Shown here piece by piece: positions 52,203 to 60,035 of a DNA stretch of 64,000 bases. Every line of letters begins with the position of its first letter. The stretch's first letter is position 1. The notes under the pieces are model-generated. The model was given only the letters and a program-made list of their open reading frames with translations. It was not told where the DNA came from and did no database searches. Origin of the DNA: Maricaulis sp965228215. GTDB taxonomy: Bacteria; Pseudomonadota; Alphaproteobacteria; Caulobacterales; Maricaulaceae. The position numbers were made by a program, and so were the translations under genes. The stretch is from assembly GCA_965228215.1 (NCBI GenBank), contig OZ245800.1:3162001-3226000 (forward strand), written 5' to 3'.

Positions 52203-53651
52203 ATGGTCGACATCTCGACACGCACGAACAGCGCAATTGCCAGCGTCCGCAATTTTGCCCCCAGCATTTCTGCGGTCCCGCAGGCACCCACGAATACGGC
52301 TGAACATGTCAGCCTGTTTGACCTTCCTGTTGTCAGCGAGTTCCAGCCGCAAATGGTTCGCTGGATCGCGCAGCGTGCCATGCTCGACATTCCCACGCGC
52401 ATCGCCTTCCTGAATGCGCATTGCGCCAATGTTGCGAGTACGGACTGGCGATATCGATCCGCCCTGGCCTCCTGCGACGCCATTCTGCCTGACGGTATCG
52501 GCATCGAGATCGCCGCCCGCATGGTCGGCAAGGCTTTCCGCGACAATCTCAATGGCACCGACCTCTTCATCCCGCTTTGCGAGGAACTGGCCGAAGGCGA
52601 GCAGAGCATTTTCCTGCTCGGCGGCCGCCCCGGCATCGCCGAACAGGTTGCGGCAAACGCCTGCGAGGCCGTCCCGACGCTGAAAATTGCCGGTTTCGCC
52701 GACGGCTATTTCTCACCGCAGGACGAGGACGCGCTTATCGACCAGATCAATGCCTCAGGAGCGAAAGTCCTGTTCTGCGCGCTGGGCGTGCCGAGCCAGG
52801 ATGTGTGGCTGGCTCGCATTGCCGGCCGGCTCGACACCCCGGTCGTAATGGGTGTCGGCGGACTGTTCGACTTCGTCTCCGGCGCAACCCGGCGCGCCCC
52901 GAAATGGGTGCGCGACATGCGCATGGAATGGGCCTATCGCCTCGCCCAGGAACCGCGTCGCATGTGGCGACGCTACCTGGTGGGCAATCTCGCCTTCGTC
53001 GGACGGGCTGTCGGGGAAGCCTGGCGCCGCTCGACATTGCGCACCCGCGTCAGCAATGGCCTGAAGCGCGGGCTCGATGTTCTGGGCGCGAGCGCCGCAC
53101 TGCTGGCACTCAGCCCATTGATGCTTGTCACCGCCGGCCTGATCCGTGCCGAGAGCCGCGGTCCGGCCCTCTTCCGCCAGACCCGCGTCGGCGAAAATGG
53201 CGAGACCTTTACGATGCTGAAATTCCGCTCGATGTCCCAGGACGCCGAAGCGCGCCTGTCCGAACTCCAGTCCGCCAATGATCGGAATGACGGCGTGACT
53301 TTCAAATTGCGCAAGGATCCGCGCGTTACCCGGGTGGGTGAATTCATCCGCAAATACTCGATCGATGAATTGCCGCAATTCTTGAACGTCCTGACCGGCG
53401 AGATGTCGCTGGTCGGCCCTCGCCCCGCTCTTCCGTCGGAAGTCGCCAAATACGGCGAACGCGATATGCGCCGCCTCGCCGGCAAGCCGGGCATTACGGG
53501 ACTTTGGCAGGTAAGCGGACGGGCAGACATCCCGTTCCAGGAAATGGTGGAACTGGATGTCCAGTATCTCGAGACGCGCTCGATCTGGACGGATATCAGC
53601 CTGTTGCTCCGCACCCCGATGGCGGTCCTGGCCGGCCGCGGCGCCTACTGA
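52203..53651 (+). CDS. fused WecG/TagA-type glycosyltransferase and priming phosphoglycosyl transferase
   Basis: A 482-aa two-domain protein; AGGGAGA precedes the ATG. Residues about 65-270 form a GT26 (WecG/TagA/CpsF) domain with FLNAHCANVAST, AILPDGIGIEIAARM (catalytic Asp97 region) and FDFVSGATRRAPKWVRDMRM. Residues about 285-482 form a bacterial sugar transferase (WcaJ/RfbP-type). It has one membrane segment, ALFRQTRVGENGETFTMLKF, the catalytic pair in SIDELPQ, LVGPRPALP and ITGLWQVSGR. The C-terminal domain would place the first sugar-phosphate on undecaprenyl phosphate and the N-terminal domain would add the second sugar. Fusing the two steps is unusual. It is monocistronic in region between two LuxO-like arrays. 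Confidence 0.9.
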   Translation: MVDISTRTNSAIASVRNFAPSISAVPQAPTNTAEHVSLFDLPVVSEFQPQMVRWIAQRAMLDIPTRIAFLNAHCANVASTDWRYRSALASCDAILPDGIGIEIAARMVGKAFRDNLNGTDLFIPLCEELAEGEQSIFLLGGRPGIAEQVAANACEAVPTLKIAGFADGYFSPQDEDALIDQINASGAKVLFCALGVPSQDVWLARIAGRLDTPVVMGVGGLFDFVSGATRRAPKWVRDMRMEWAYRLAQEPRRMWRRYLVGNLAFVGRAVGEAWRRSTLRTRVSNGLKRGLDVLGASAALLALSPLMLVTAGLIRAESRGPALFRQTRVGENGETFTMLKFRSMSQDAEARLSELQSANDRNDGVTFKLRKDPRVTRVGEFIRKYSIDELPQFLNVLTGEMSLVGPRPALPSEVAKYGERDMRRLAGKPGITGLWQVSGRADIPFQEMVELDVQYLETRSIWTDISLLLRTPMAVLAGRGAY

Positions 53652-53655
53652 CCGG

Positions 53656-53731
53656 TCACAAATCGCGAAAACTCATTGCACAATGCAACGAACCAGTGTT
53701 GCATTGTGCAATGATCTATTGCATTTCGCGA
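53656..53731. promoter_or_regulatory. LuxO-like site array C (four phased dyads)
   Basis: TCACA-AAT-CGCGA (53656-53668), TTGCA-CAA-TGCAA (53676-53688), TTGCA-TTG-TGCAA (53699-53711) and TTGCA-TTT-CGCGA (53719-53731). Centres are 20, 23 and 20 bp apart, so all lie roughly on one helix face. The two perfect sites are reverse complements of each other. They lie upstream of the kinase/activator operon and point to autoregulation. Confidence 0.72.
53673..53714. repeat. 16-bp perfect inverted repeat with 10-nt spacer
   Basis: The arms 53673-53688 and 53699-53714 are exact reverse complements. They contain the two perfect LuxO-like dyads. As RNA this would be a 16-bp hairpin just after the GT26/PGT gene, without a U-run, so it could also aid termination. 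Confidence 0.8.
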
Positions 53732-53750
53732 TTCCTCTGCGTGCCGAATA

Positions 53751-53766
53751 TGGCTAAGCGATTGAT
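53751..53766 (+). promoter_or_regulatory. candidate sigma-54-type promoter for the kinase-activator operon
   Basis: TGGCTA-N5-TTGAT with exact -24/-12 spacing; GA at -12. The implied start near 53777 falls on an imperfect dyad TCGCA-ATT-TGCCC (53777-53789), which could give negative feedback. Confidence 0.45.
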
Positions 53767-53841
53767 TTTTCATCTATCGCAATTTGCCCGCCGCGGGTTC
53801 CCGAATTGCAATTCCCTGCCTGTCTGGTCAGGAGGGAAGAC

Positions 53842-56145
53842 GTGGCGCATCACAACACTACAACCGATCTGGAGGCACGCTTGAGCACCGCTTCCGACAA
53901 GGGCCGGGAACAGCTTGATCTCGCACTTCGCGAGGCTCTGTTCACCGCAGCACTCGATTGCATCATCGTGATCGACTCCGACAGCCGGATAATCGAATTC
54001 AACCAGTCCGCTGAACAGACATTCGGTTATGACAGATCAGAGGTGATCGGGCGCGACCTGGCAGACGTGATCATTCCCCCTGCCCTGCGCGATGCCCACC
54101 ACGCCGGCATGGCGAAATTCCTCAAGACCGGCGAGAACGCCGTGCTTGGCAAGCGTATCGAGGTTCCGGCCGTGCGGAAGAATGGCGAGGAAATTCTCGT
54201 CGAACTCGCCGTCTCGGCCGTCGAGGTCGAGGACGCGAAATATTTCGCAGCCTATCTTCGCGACATCACCGCAGAGAAACACCGCCAGGAAGCGCTTGCA
54301 GCTTCGGAACAGCGCTATCAGGACCTGTTCGAACGCTCCGGTGACGCGATCTTCGTGCACACGCTGGACGGCGAATTGCGGGACATGAACCTGCAGGCCG
54401 AAAAACTCGTCGGACAACGCCGGGCCGACCTCATCGGCAAGAGCGTCGCCAATCTCCACCCGGAATCCTCCCACCCCGCAGCCCGGGATGCGATCAAGAC
54501 CCTGCAATCGCAAGGATGGGTCCGGGCCGATCTGGATTTTCTCGGTGCCGGTGGCACCGTCATCCCCACCGAAGTCAATGCACGCAGTTACGAAAGCCAG
54601 GGCGAGACCCTGGTACATGGCGTGGTGCGCGACGTGTCCCAACGCACGCGGACAGAGCGGGAATTGCGCGACGCCCGGGACGAGGCGGAGCGCGCGAGCG
54701 CGGCCAAGACCGATTTCCTCGCCAATATGAGCCACGAGATGCGCACGCCGCTCAATGGCGTGATCGGACCACTGAGCCTGATCGATCACGGCTCCCTGCC
54801 CGACAAGTCGGTGGAATTGCTGGAAATGGCGCAACGCTCCGCGGACGCCCTGCTCCTGCTGATCGACGATGTGCTCGATATCAGCCAAATCGAGGCTGGC
54901 CAGGTCGATTTTGTGTCCGAACCCTATTCGGTCGCGAGCCTGCTGGAACAGGTCCAGGAGACCTTCTCGATGCGGGCCGCCGAGAAAGGCCTGTCGCTGG
55001 ATGTGCGCCCGACGCGCGTCGAGCAGAAGGTCATCGGTGATGCCGGCCGCGTACAGCAGGTGCTGATCAATCTCGTCGGCAATGCGATCAAATATACCGA
55101 CCAGGGACGCGTCTCGGTCGATGCAGCAGTGAATGAAAGCAATGGCAAGGCCATGCTGAGCTTCCGCGTCCTGGATACGGGTCCGGGCATTCCCGAAGCG
55201 GACCAGGCCAATCTCTTCAACCGGTTCGAACGGGCGCAATCCTTCCGCAGCGAAGCCGGCGGTGTCGGCCTCGGCCTGGCGATCTGCAAGAATATCGTCT
55301 CTCTGATGAACGGTCGGATCGGACTGGAAAGCCGGCCTGATGAAGGCTCGATGTTCTGGTTCGAGATCCCGGTGGAATTCAGCACGTCGGAGAACCGCCA
55401 GAATAGCGGCCCGTCATCAGAGACGCTGGAGTTTTCCGGACGCGTCCTCCTGGCCGAGGACAGCCCGACCAACGCCGCGGTCGCCACCACGATGCTGTCG
55501 CGCCTGGGCCTGACCCCGGACACGGTCACCGATGGCGCTGCCGCGGTCCAGGCGGCGCTCCAGATCGAGTATGACCTCATCCTGATGGATGTCGGCATGC
55601 CGGTCATGGACGGTCTCGAGGCGACGCGCCTGCTGCGCCAGCAGGGCGTGACCACGCCCATCGTCGCCCTCACCGCCCACGCGCTGAAGGAAATCAAGGA
55701 TTCCACGGAACAGGCGGGCATGGACGGCTATATGACCAAGCCGGTGCGGCCCACACATCTGAGCCGCATCCTCGCCCGCTGGCTGCCCGAACGCGACACC
55801 GCCCAGACCCAGGTGATCGACGAGCAGGCGCGGCTCGAGCAATGGGGCGACGACGAGGACGGATACCGTTTCGTCGCCGACATCTTCCGCCAAGAATTGT
55901 CGGACCGCCTCGAGAAAATCCGCCTGGCACGCCAGGAACACGACACAAAAACGCTCATTCACCACGCCCATGCCATCAAGGGCGGAGCGTCGAATGTTGC
56001 GGCCAACGCCCTGAGCCAGAGCGCGGAATCGCTGGAAGCGGAATTGCGCAACAATGTGGACCTGACATCCCTGACCACGCGCTTCGAGGCACTTAACCGG
56101 GAAGCGAAAGTCTTCCTGGACGCACTCGAGACCGGCAAGAGCTAG
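53842..56145 (+). CDS. hybrid sensor histidine kinase with PAS, receiver and Hpt domains
   Basis: A 767-aa protein with GTG start, chosen because GGAGGG lies 5 nt upstream; a TTG 12 codons earlier has no binding site. Two PAS domains (about residues 30-145 and 155-275) are followed by a HisKA domain (NMSHEMRTPLNG, His298) and an ATPase domain (GDAGRVQQVLINLVGNAIKY, DTGPGIPEADQ, GVGLGLAICKNIV). A receiver domain (LILMDVGMPVMDG, Asp583; Lys in MTKPVR) and a C-terminal Hpt domain (HAHAIKGGASN, His710) complete it. A complete His-Asp-His relay is thus within one chain. No transmembrane segment is visible, so it senses a cytoplasmic signal through PAS. The next gene, 16 bp away, is the obvious final phosphate acceptor. 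Confidence 0.93.
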   Translation: MAHHNTTTDLEARLSTASDKGREQLDLALREALFTAALDCIIVIDSDSRIIEFNQSAEQTFGYDRSEVIGRDLADVIIPPALRDAHHAGMAKFLKTGENAVLGKRIEVPAVRKNGEEILVELAVSAVEVEDAKYFAAYLRDITAEKHRQEALAASEQRYQDLFERSGDAIFVHTLDGELRDMNLQAEKLVGQRRADLIGKSVANLHPESSHPAARDAIKTLQSQGWVRADLDFLGAGGTVIPTEVNARSYESQGETLVHGVVRDVSQRTRTERELRDARDEAERASAAKTDFLANMSHEMRTPLNGVIGPLSLIDHGSLPDKSVELLEMAQRSADALLLLIDDVLDISQIEAGQVDFVSEPYSVASLLEQVQETFSMRAAEKGLSLDVRPTRVEQKVIGDAGRVQQVLINLVGNAIKYTDQGRVSVDAAVNESNGKAMLSFRVLDTGPGIPEADQANLFNRFERAQSFRSEAGGVGLGLAICKNIVSLMNGRIGLESRPDEGSMFWFEIPVEFSTSENRQNSGPSSETLEFSGRVLLAEDSPTNAAVATTMLSRLGLTPDTVTDGAAAVQAALQIEYDLILMDVGMPVMDGLEATRLLRQQGVTTPIVALTAHALKEIKDSTEQAGMDGYMTKPVRPTHLSRILARWLPERDTAQTQVIDEQARLEQWGDDEDGYRFVADIFRQELSDRLEKIRLARQEHDTKTLIHHAHAIKGGASNVAANALSQSAESLEAELRNNVDLTSLTTRFEALNREAKVFLDALETGKS

Positions 56146-56161
56146 ATCCAAGGAGACCGTG

Positions 56162-57595
56162 ATGAGCATTGGCAGAGTCCTGATTGTCGAAGACAGCCCT
56201 TCGCTCGCGCGCACCTATGAAGCCCAGCTCCAGCGCGACGCCTCGACGATCGATCTCTGCGAAACCGGCGCCGAGGCGGAACGCGCCATCGGTGCCGGCG
56301 CCGTCGACTGCGTCCTGCTCGATGTCGGCCTGCCGGACATGGACGGACTCGAACTCATGCGTGGATGGCGCGCTCGGGGCATTACGGCCCCTGTTGTCGT
56401 GATCACCGCGAATGGCTCCATCAACACGGCCATCGAGGCCATGCGCGACGGAGCGACCGACTTCCTCGTCAAACCCTTCGGCGCCGAACGCCTCGTCACG
56501 ACGGTCAAGAATGCCGTTGAGACAGCGGCGCTCCGCAAGACCGTACAGGCCTATGAAAAAGCCAAGCCCAAGAGCGCTTTCGGCGATTTCATCGGCGCCT
56601 CCCTGCCCATGCAGGCGGTCTATCGCACGCTCGACACGGCCGCCCCCACCAATGCCTCGGTGCTAGTGACCGGCGAGACCGGTACCGGCAAGGAATTGGC
56701 CGCTCGGGCCGTGCACACATCCAGCCCGAGATCAGGCCGCGCGTTTATTGCGGTCAATTGCGGCGCCATTCCCAAGGACCTGATCGAGAGCGAATTGTTC
56801 GGCCATGTGAAAGGTGCCTTCACGGGCGCCACATCCGACCGCGCCGGCGCCGCCGAGCTCGCGAACGGCGGCACGCTCTTCCTCGACGAAATCGGCGAAA
56901 TGCCGATCGAGCTGCAGCCCAAACTCCTGCGCTTCCTGCAGACAGGCACCTACAGCCGCGTCGGTGACGGGCGCCCGCGCCAGACCGATATCCGCATCAT
57001 CGCCGCGACCAATCGCGATCCATGGGGGGCGGTTCGTGCCGGGCAATTGCGCGAGGATCTCTATTTCCGCCTGAACGTCATCCCGGTCGAACTGCCGGCC
57101 CTGCGTGAACGCGGATCCGATATTCTCCTGCTCGCGGAATTCTTCATCCAGCGCTCTTGCCAGGACGAGCAGCGCAGCACGCTGGAACTGACCTCGGATG
57201 CGGAAGCGGCCCTGCTCGCCTATGGCTGGCCGGGCAATGTGCGCGAACTCGAGAACATGATGCGCCGCGCCGTCGTGCTGGCCTCCGGAAAATCCATCGC
57301 GGCCGGAGATCTCAACTTCCAGGCCGACCAGGCCACCGCTCCGGTTGCGGCCGCGCCGCAACAGGCCGCCTTTGCGGATCCTGCCGAAACGCCGGTCATG
57401 CCCGCAGCCTTCGCGCCGCAGGTCGATGTCCGGGTAGAGCCCTTGTGGATGACGGAACGGCGAGCGATCGAACACGCGATCGCCTTGTGCCGTGACAATG
57501 TCAGCGAAGCTGCCAAGCAATTGGGCATCGCGCCGTCCACCATCTACCGCAAACGCGAGCAATGGCAGGTGCTGGCCGAGCAGGCCGGAGACTAG
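56162..57595 (+). CDS. LuxO-like sigma-54-dependent response regulator
   Basis: A 477-aa NtrC-class activator; AGGAGA lies 5 nt before the ATG. The receiver domain has VLIVEDSPSLARTY and phosphorylation site LLDVGLPDMDG (Asp54). The AAA+ domain has Walker A GETGTGKE (171-178), the sigma-54-contacting GAFTGA loop (218-223), Walker B TLFLDEIGE and the R-finger region GSDILLLAEFF. A C-terminal Fis-type HTH, SEAAKQLGIAPSTIYRKREQ, binds DNA. The receiver and layout resemble LuxO. Dyads TYGCA-N3-TGCRA, the LuxO-type site, cluster in nearby promoters. It is coupled to the hybrid kinase upstream; its stop overlaps the convergent sigma-54 gene's stop. Confidence 0.92.
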   Translation: MSIGRVLIVEDSPSLARTYEAQLQRDASTIDLCETGAEAERAIGAGAVDCVLLDVGLPDMDGLELMRGWRARGITAPVVVITANGSINTAIEAMRDGATDFLVKPFGAERLVTTVKNAVETAALRKTVQAYEKAKPKSAFGDFIGASLPMQAVYRTLDTAAPTNASVLVTGETGTGKELAARAVHTSSPRSGRAFIAVNCGAIPKDLIESELFGHVKGAFTGATSDRAGAAELANGGTLFLDEIGEMPIELQPKLLRFLQTGTYSRVGDGRPRQTDIRIIAATNRDPWGAVRAGQLREDLYFRLNVIPVELPALRERGSDILLLAEFFIQRSCQDEQRSTLELTSDAEAALLAYGWPGNVRELENMMRRAVVLASGKSIAAGDLNFQADQATAPVAAAPQQAAFADPAETPVMPAAFAPQVDVRVEPLWMTERRAIEHAIALCRDNVSEAAKQLGIAPSTIYRKREQWQVLAEQAGD

Positions 57596-58899
57596 ACCCC
57601 CAGCCGCTCCGCGAATTCACGCGACCGCTTGCGCAGGTGCGATGCGGGGCAGCCCAGGCGTTCGCGATACTTCGTGACGGTGCGTCGCGCAACGCGGATG
57701 CCCGCACGGTCCAGAGCCTCGCGAAGCGCCTCGTCGGACAGGGGCGATGACGCGGCCTCACTCGCAATAAGGCGGGTGATCTCGGCTTCGACCTCGTGAT
57801 GGGTGATCAAGCGCTCGTCGCTTGTGTCGACCGCCTCGGCAAACAGATCCCGCAGGACAACGAGACCCCGCGGCGTCGCGATGGTCTTGCCGGACACGCA
57901 ACGCGACACAGTCGACTCGTGCACGCCGATGCGTTCGGCGATGGTCTGCATGCTCAAGGGGCGGAGTTTTTCCAAGCCATGAAGAATGGCGTCATGCTGT
58001 ACGGCGCAGATCGCACTGATCACCTTGATCAGCGTCTCCGACCGGCGGCGCAGGGAGTCGGTCAGCCAGTTGGCCTCGTCGATCTGGCGCTGGACGTAGG
58101 CGATATCGTCTTCGGACCAGGCCCGATTGCGGATGCTGTCCGCTGCTTCGGTGTCGATAGCGACATGGATCGTATCGTCGGCGGTCAGCACGATTTCCCA
58201 GCTGCCGTCCCGGCCCTGCCTGACACCGGCATCCGGCGTTCGGGGGCTGATCTCGGCGGTCTCGAAGGCCAGGCCCGGCTTCGGGTCCAGGCGGCGCAGC
58301 GTGGCGATCATCTCCGCCAGCTCGGCTTCATCAACGCCGCAGGCTCGCAGGAGGATATCCGTTCGCTTCTGGGCCAGCGCCGGCAGATTGTCGAGCAGGG
58401 CGATCCAGGCGTGTGACATCCAGCCCGAGGCGGTCAGCTGCAGCTCGAGGCATTCAACCAGATCGCGCGCACCCACCCCGGTCGGCTCGCAGGCCTGCAG
58501 GGCGATCAGTGCCGGACCAGTCTCGATCCCGGCGTCGCCGCCCGGGAGATAACCCGCCTCGTCCACCTCGTGAGCGAGTTCCAGCGCGTGCCTCTCGATT
58601 GCGGGGGCGAGCTGCATCGCACGCAACTGGGCACAGAGGCTGTCAACGAGACTGTTTTCGGCGGCGTGGGTCGCTTCGATGATCTCCGACATGCTCGCGC
58701 CGGCGACCGGACCCGACCGGAATGAGGTGTCGCGGCGGACGCGCAGGAACGGGTTTTCCAGCGCCTTGTCCTCCAGGTAGGCCTCGAGCTCGTCATGGGG
58801 CAGGTTAAGCAGACCGATGGCCTGCACGAGTTGCGGGGACAGCTGGAGGGTCTGGGCCTGTTTCTGGCGGGCCAGCTGCCGGGTATTGATTGAACTCAT
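57592..58899 (-). CDS. rpoN: RNA polymerase sigma-54 factor (RpoN paralogue)
   Basis: A 435-aa sigma-54 factor. Region I (QTLQLSPQLVQAIGLLNLPH and LENPFLR, residues 16-52) is the activator-responsive part, and region II is short. The core-binding domain has ACEPTGVGARDLVECLELQL. The -12-contacting HTH IAERIGVHESTVSRCVSGKT lies at about 320-339, and the RpoN box ARRTVTKYRE at 404-413 contacts -24. It is shorter than typical RpoN (about 480 aa) and not beside lptB, hpf or ptsN, so it is probably a second, specialised copy (inference). SRCVSG replaces the usual SRVT-like residues of the HTH. It is coupled to the gene upstream by ATGA overlap. Confidence 0.9.
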   Translation of the reverse strand: MSSINTRQLARQKQAQTLQLSPQLVQAIGLLNLPHDELEAYLEDKALENPFLRVRRDTSFRSGPVAGASMSEIIEATHAAENSLVDSLCAQLRAMQLAPAIERHALELAHEVDEAGYLPGGDAGIETGPALIALQACEPTGVGARDLVECLELQLTASGWMSHAWIALLDNLPALAQKRTDILLRACGVDEAELAEMIATLRRLDPKPGLAFETAEISPRTPDAGVRQGRDGSWEIVLTADDTIHVAIDTEAADSIRNRAWSEDDIAYVQRQIDEANWLTDSLRRRSETLIKVISAICAVQHDAILHGLEKLRPLSMQTIAERIGVHESTVSRCVSGKTIATPRGLVVLRDLFAEAVDTSDERLITHHEVEAEITRLIASEAASSPLSDEALREALDRAGIRVARRTVTKYRERLGCPASHLRKRSREFAERLGV

Positions 58900-59888
58900 G
58901 ACACGCCTCCCATCGGGCTCGGGGCAAGGTTTCGGGCCGGGCCGGATACCGCCGGCCGGGCCGTCGCGAACCGCCGGGACAGGACGAGCGCTTCAAGACC
59001 ATCGAGAATGCCGTCGCTGGCCTCGCTCCGGCGCGGCAGGATGCGGTGTTTCCTGTCCACACCGGGACGCATCAGCATGGCGAGGATGTCGACCGGCAAG
59101 CGTTCCAGATCGATTGGGCAGATCCGGGCCTGGCATCGCGCCGCCAGTTCGGGACGGTCTGCATCCGGCCGCACCTGCAGCAGCGACCATTGCATCGTCG
59201 GCGCAAGATCCATCACCCAGTCGATGTCCGAAATGACGATCTGGCCGGAGTCGATCGAAGAAACGAGAGAGGGCAGGCTTTCGCCGGACTCGATGGCGAC
59301 GCACTTGATACCCGCGCTGGGCTCACACCGGCTCGGACCCGTGCCGAACCAGAGAACACGCTCGATCGCGCCCTTGCGGTGGAGACTGTCGAGCGCGGAC
59401 CAGATGATCCGGGCCTCGCGATTCAGCAGCCGCGTTTCGTCGAGTGCAACGACAATGTCGCAGGCCTCGCCCATAGCGGGACGGCATTCGGCGAGGTGAT
59501 CGAGCAGCGGGTCGAGACTGACAGTCATGCTGCGACGGGTGACACCGGTCTTGGACAGGTTCCGGGCGGCTCGGCGGCTGAACGGGAAATGCAGTGTGCC
59601 GCTGGCCTCGATCATGCGGCGCAGGCTTTCCGGCCGGGCATGATGACCGGAACCGACCGTCGCCACCGGCAGGCCGCGGCTGACGGCAGCGAGCATGATC
59701 TCGGCCGTCCGGATACCGGCATCGAACACGACAAGCGCCGAATTCGGGCCAGCCGCCAGCTGATCCGAGCGGTCAACGATGCGGGCGTCGCACCAATTGC
59801 GGTTCGTCGCGGCATTGAACACCGCGTCGCGGCGCCAACGCCCTGCCTCGCTCTGTGCTGCCAACAGCAATTCGATCTGCCTTGCCAT
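58896..59888 (-). CDS. uncharacterised protein translationally coupled to the sigma-54 gene
   Basis: A 330-aa soluble-looking protein starting MARQIELLLAAQSEAGRWRR at 59888 with AGGAG upstream. I do not recognise a family. It shows alternating hydrophobic strands and helices (SALVVFDAGIRTAEIMLAAV, GLPVATVGSGHHARPESL, IVISDIDWVMDL) that suggest a Rossmann-like alpha/beta fold. No nucleotide-binding or catalytic motif is clear. Its stop overlaps the sigma-54 start (ATGA), so it may be a dedicated partner, such as an anti-sigma or co-regulator, or a degenerate sugar-processing enzyme. LuxO-like dyads lie about 80-125 bp upstream. Confidence 0.7.
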   Translation of the reverse strand: MARQIELLLAAQSEAGRWRRDAVFNAATNRNWCDARIVDRSDQLAAGPNSALVVFDAGIRTAEIMLAAVSRGLPVATVGSGHHARPESLRRMIEASGTLHFPFSRRAARNLSKTGVTRRSMTVSLDPLLDHLAECRPAMGEACDIVVALDETRLLNREARIIWSALDSLHRKGAIERVLWFGTGPSRCEPSAGIKCVAIESGESLPSLVSSIDSGQIVISDIDWVMDLAPTMQWSLLQVRPDADRPELAARCQARICPIDLERLPVDILAMLMRPGVDRKHRILPRRSEASDGILDGLEALVLSRRFATARPAVSGPARNLAPSPMGGVS

Positions 59889-59969
59889 GTCATATCTCCT
59901 TCCCTCACAGGATACGCGCAGAGCGCATCCAGCTGAATGTCGAGAAATCAACAGGTTACGACGAGCGAA

Positions 59970-60014
59970 TTGCAATATGCGACACACACATCAGCATGAT
60001 GTTGCAAATTGCGT
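59970..60014. promoter_or_regulatory. LuxO-like site array D
   Basis: TTGCA-ATA-TGCGA (59970-59982) and TTGCA-AAT-TGCGT (60002-60014), centres 32 bp (three helical turns) apart. They stand upstream of the operon that encodes the unknown protein and sigma-54. No convincing -24/-12 box was found between the array and the gene. Confidence 0.65.
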
Positions 60015-60035
60015 CATTCACGAGTGCTGCAGCAG

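Noticed and set aside
59918..59931. TGGATG...TGC as a -24/-12 promoter for the sigma-54 operon
   Set aside because: GG and GC are nine, not ten, bases apart and the -24 and -12 boxes both deviate; sigma-54 tolerates little change in spacing.
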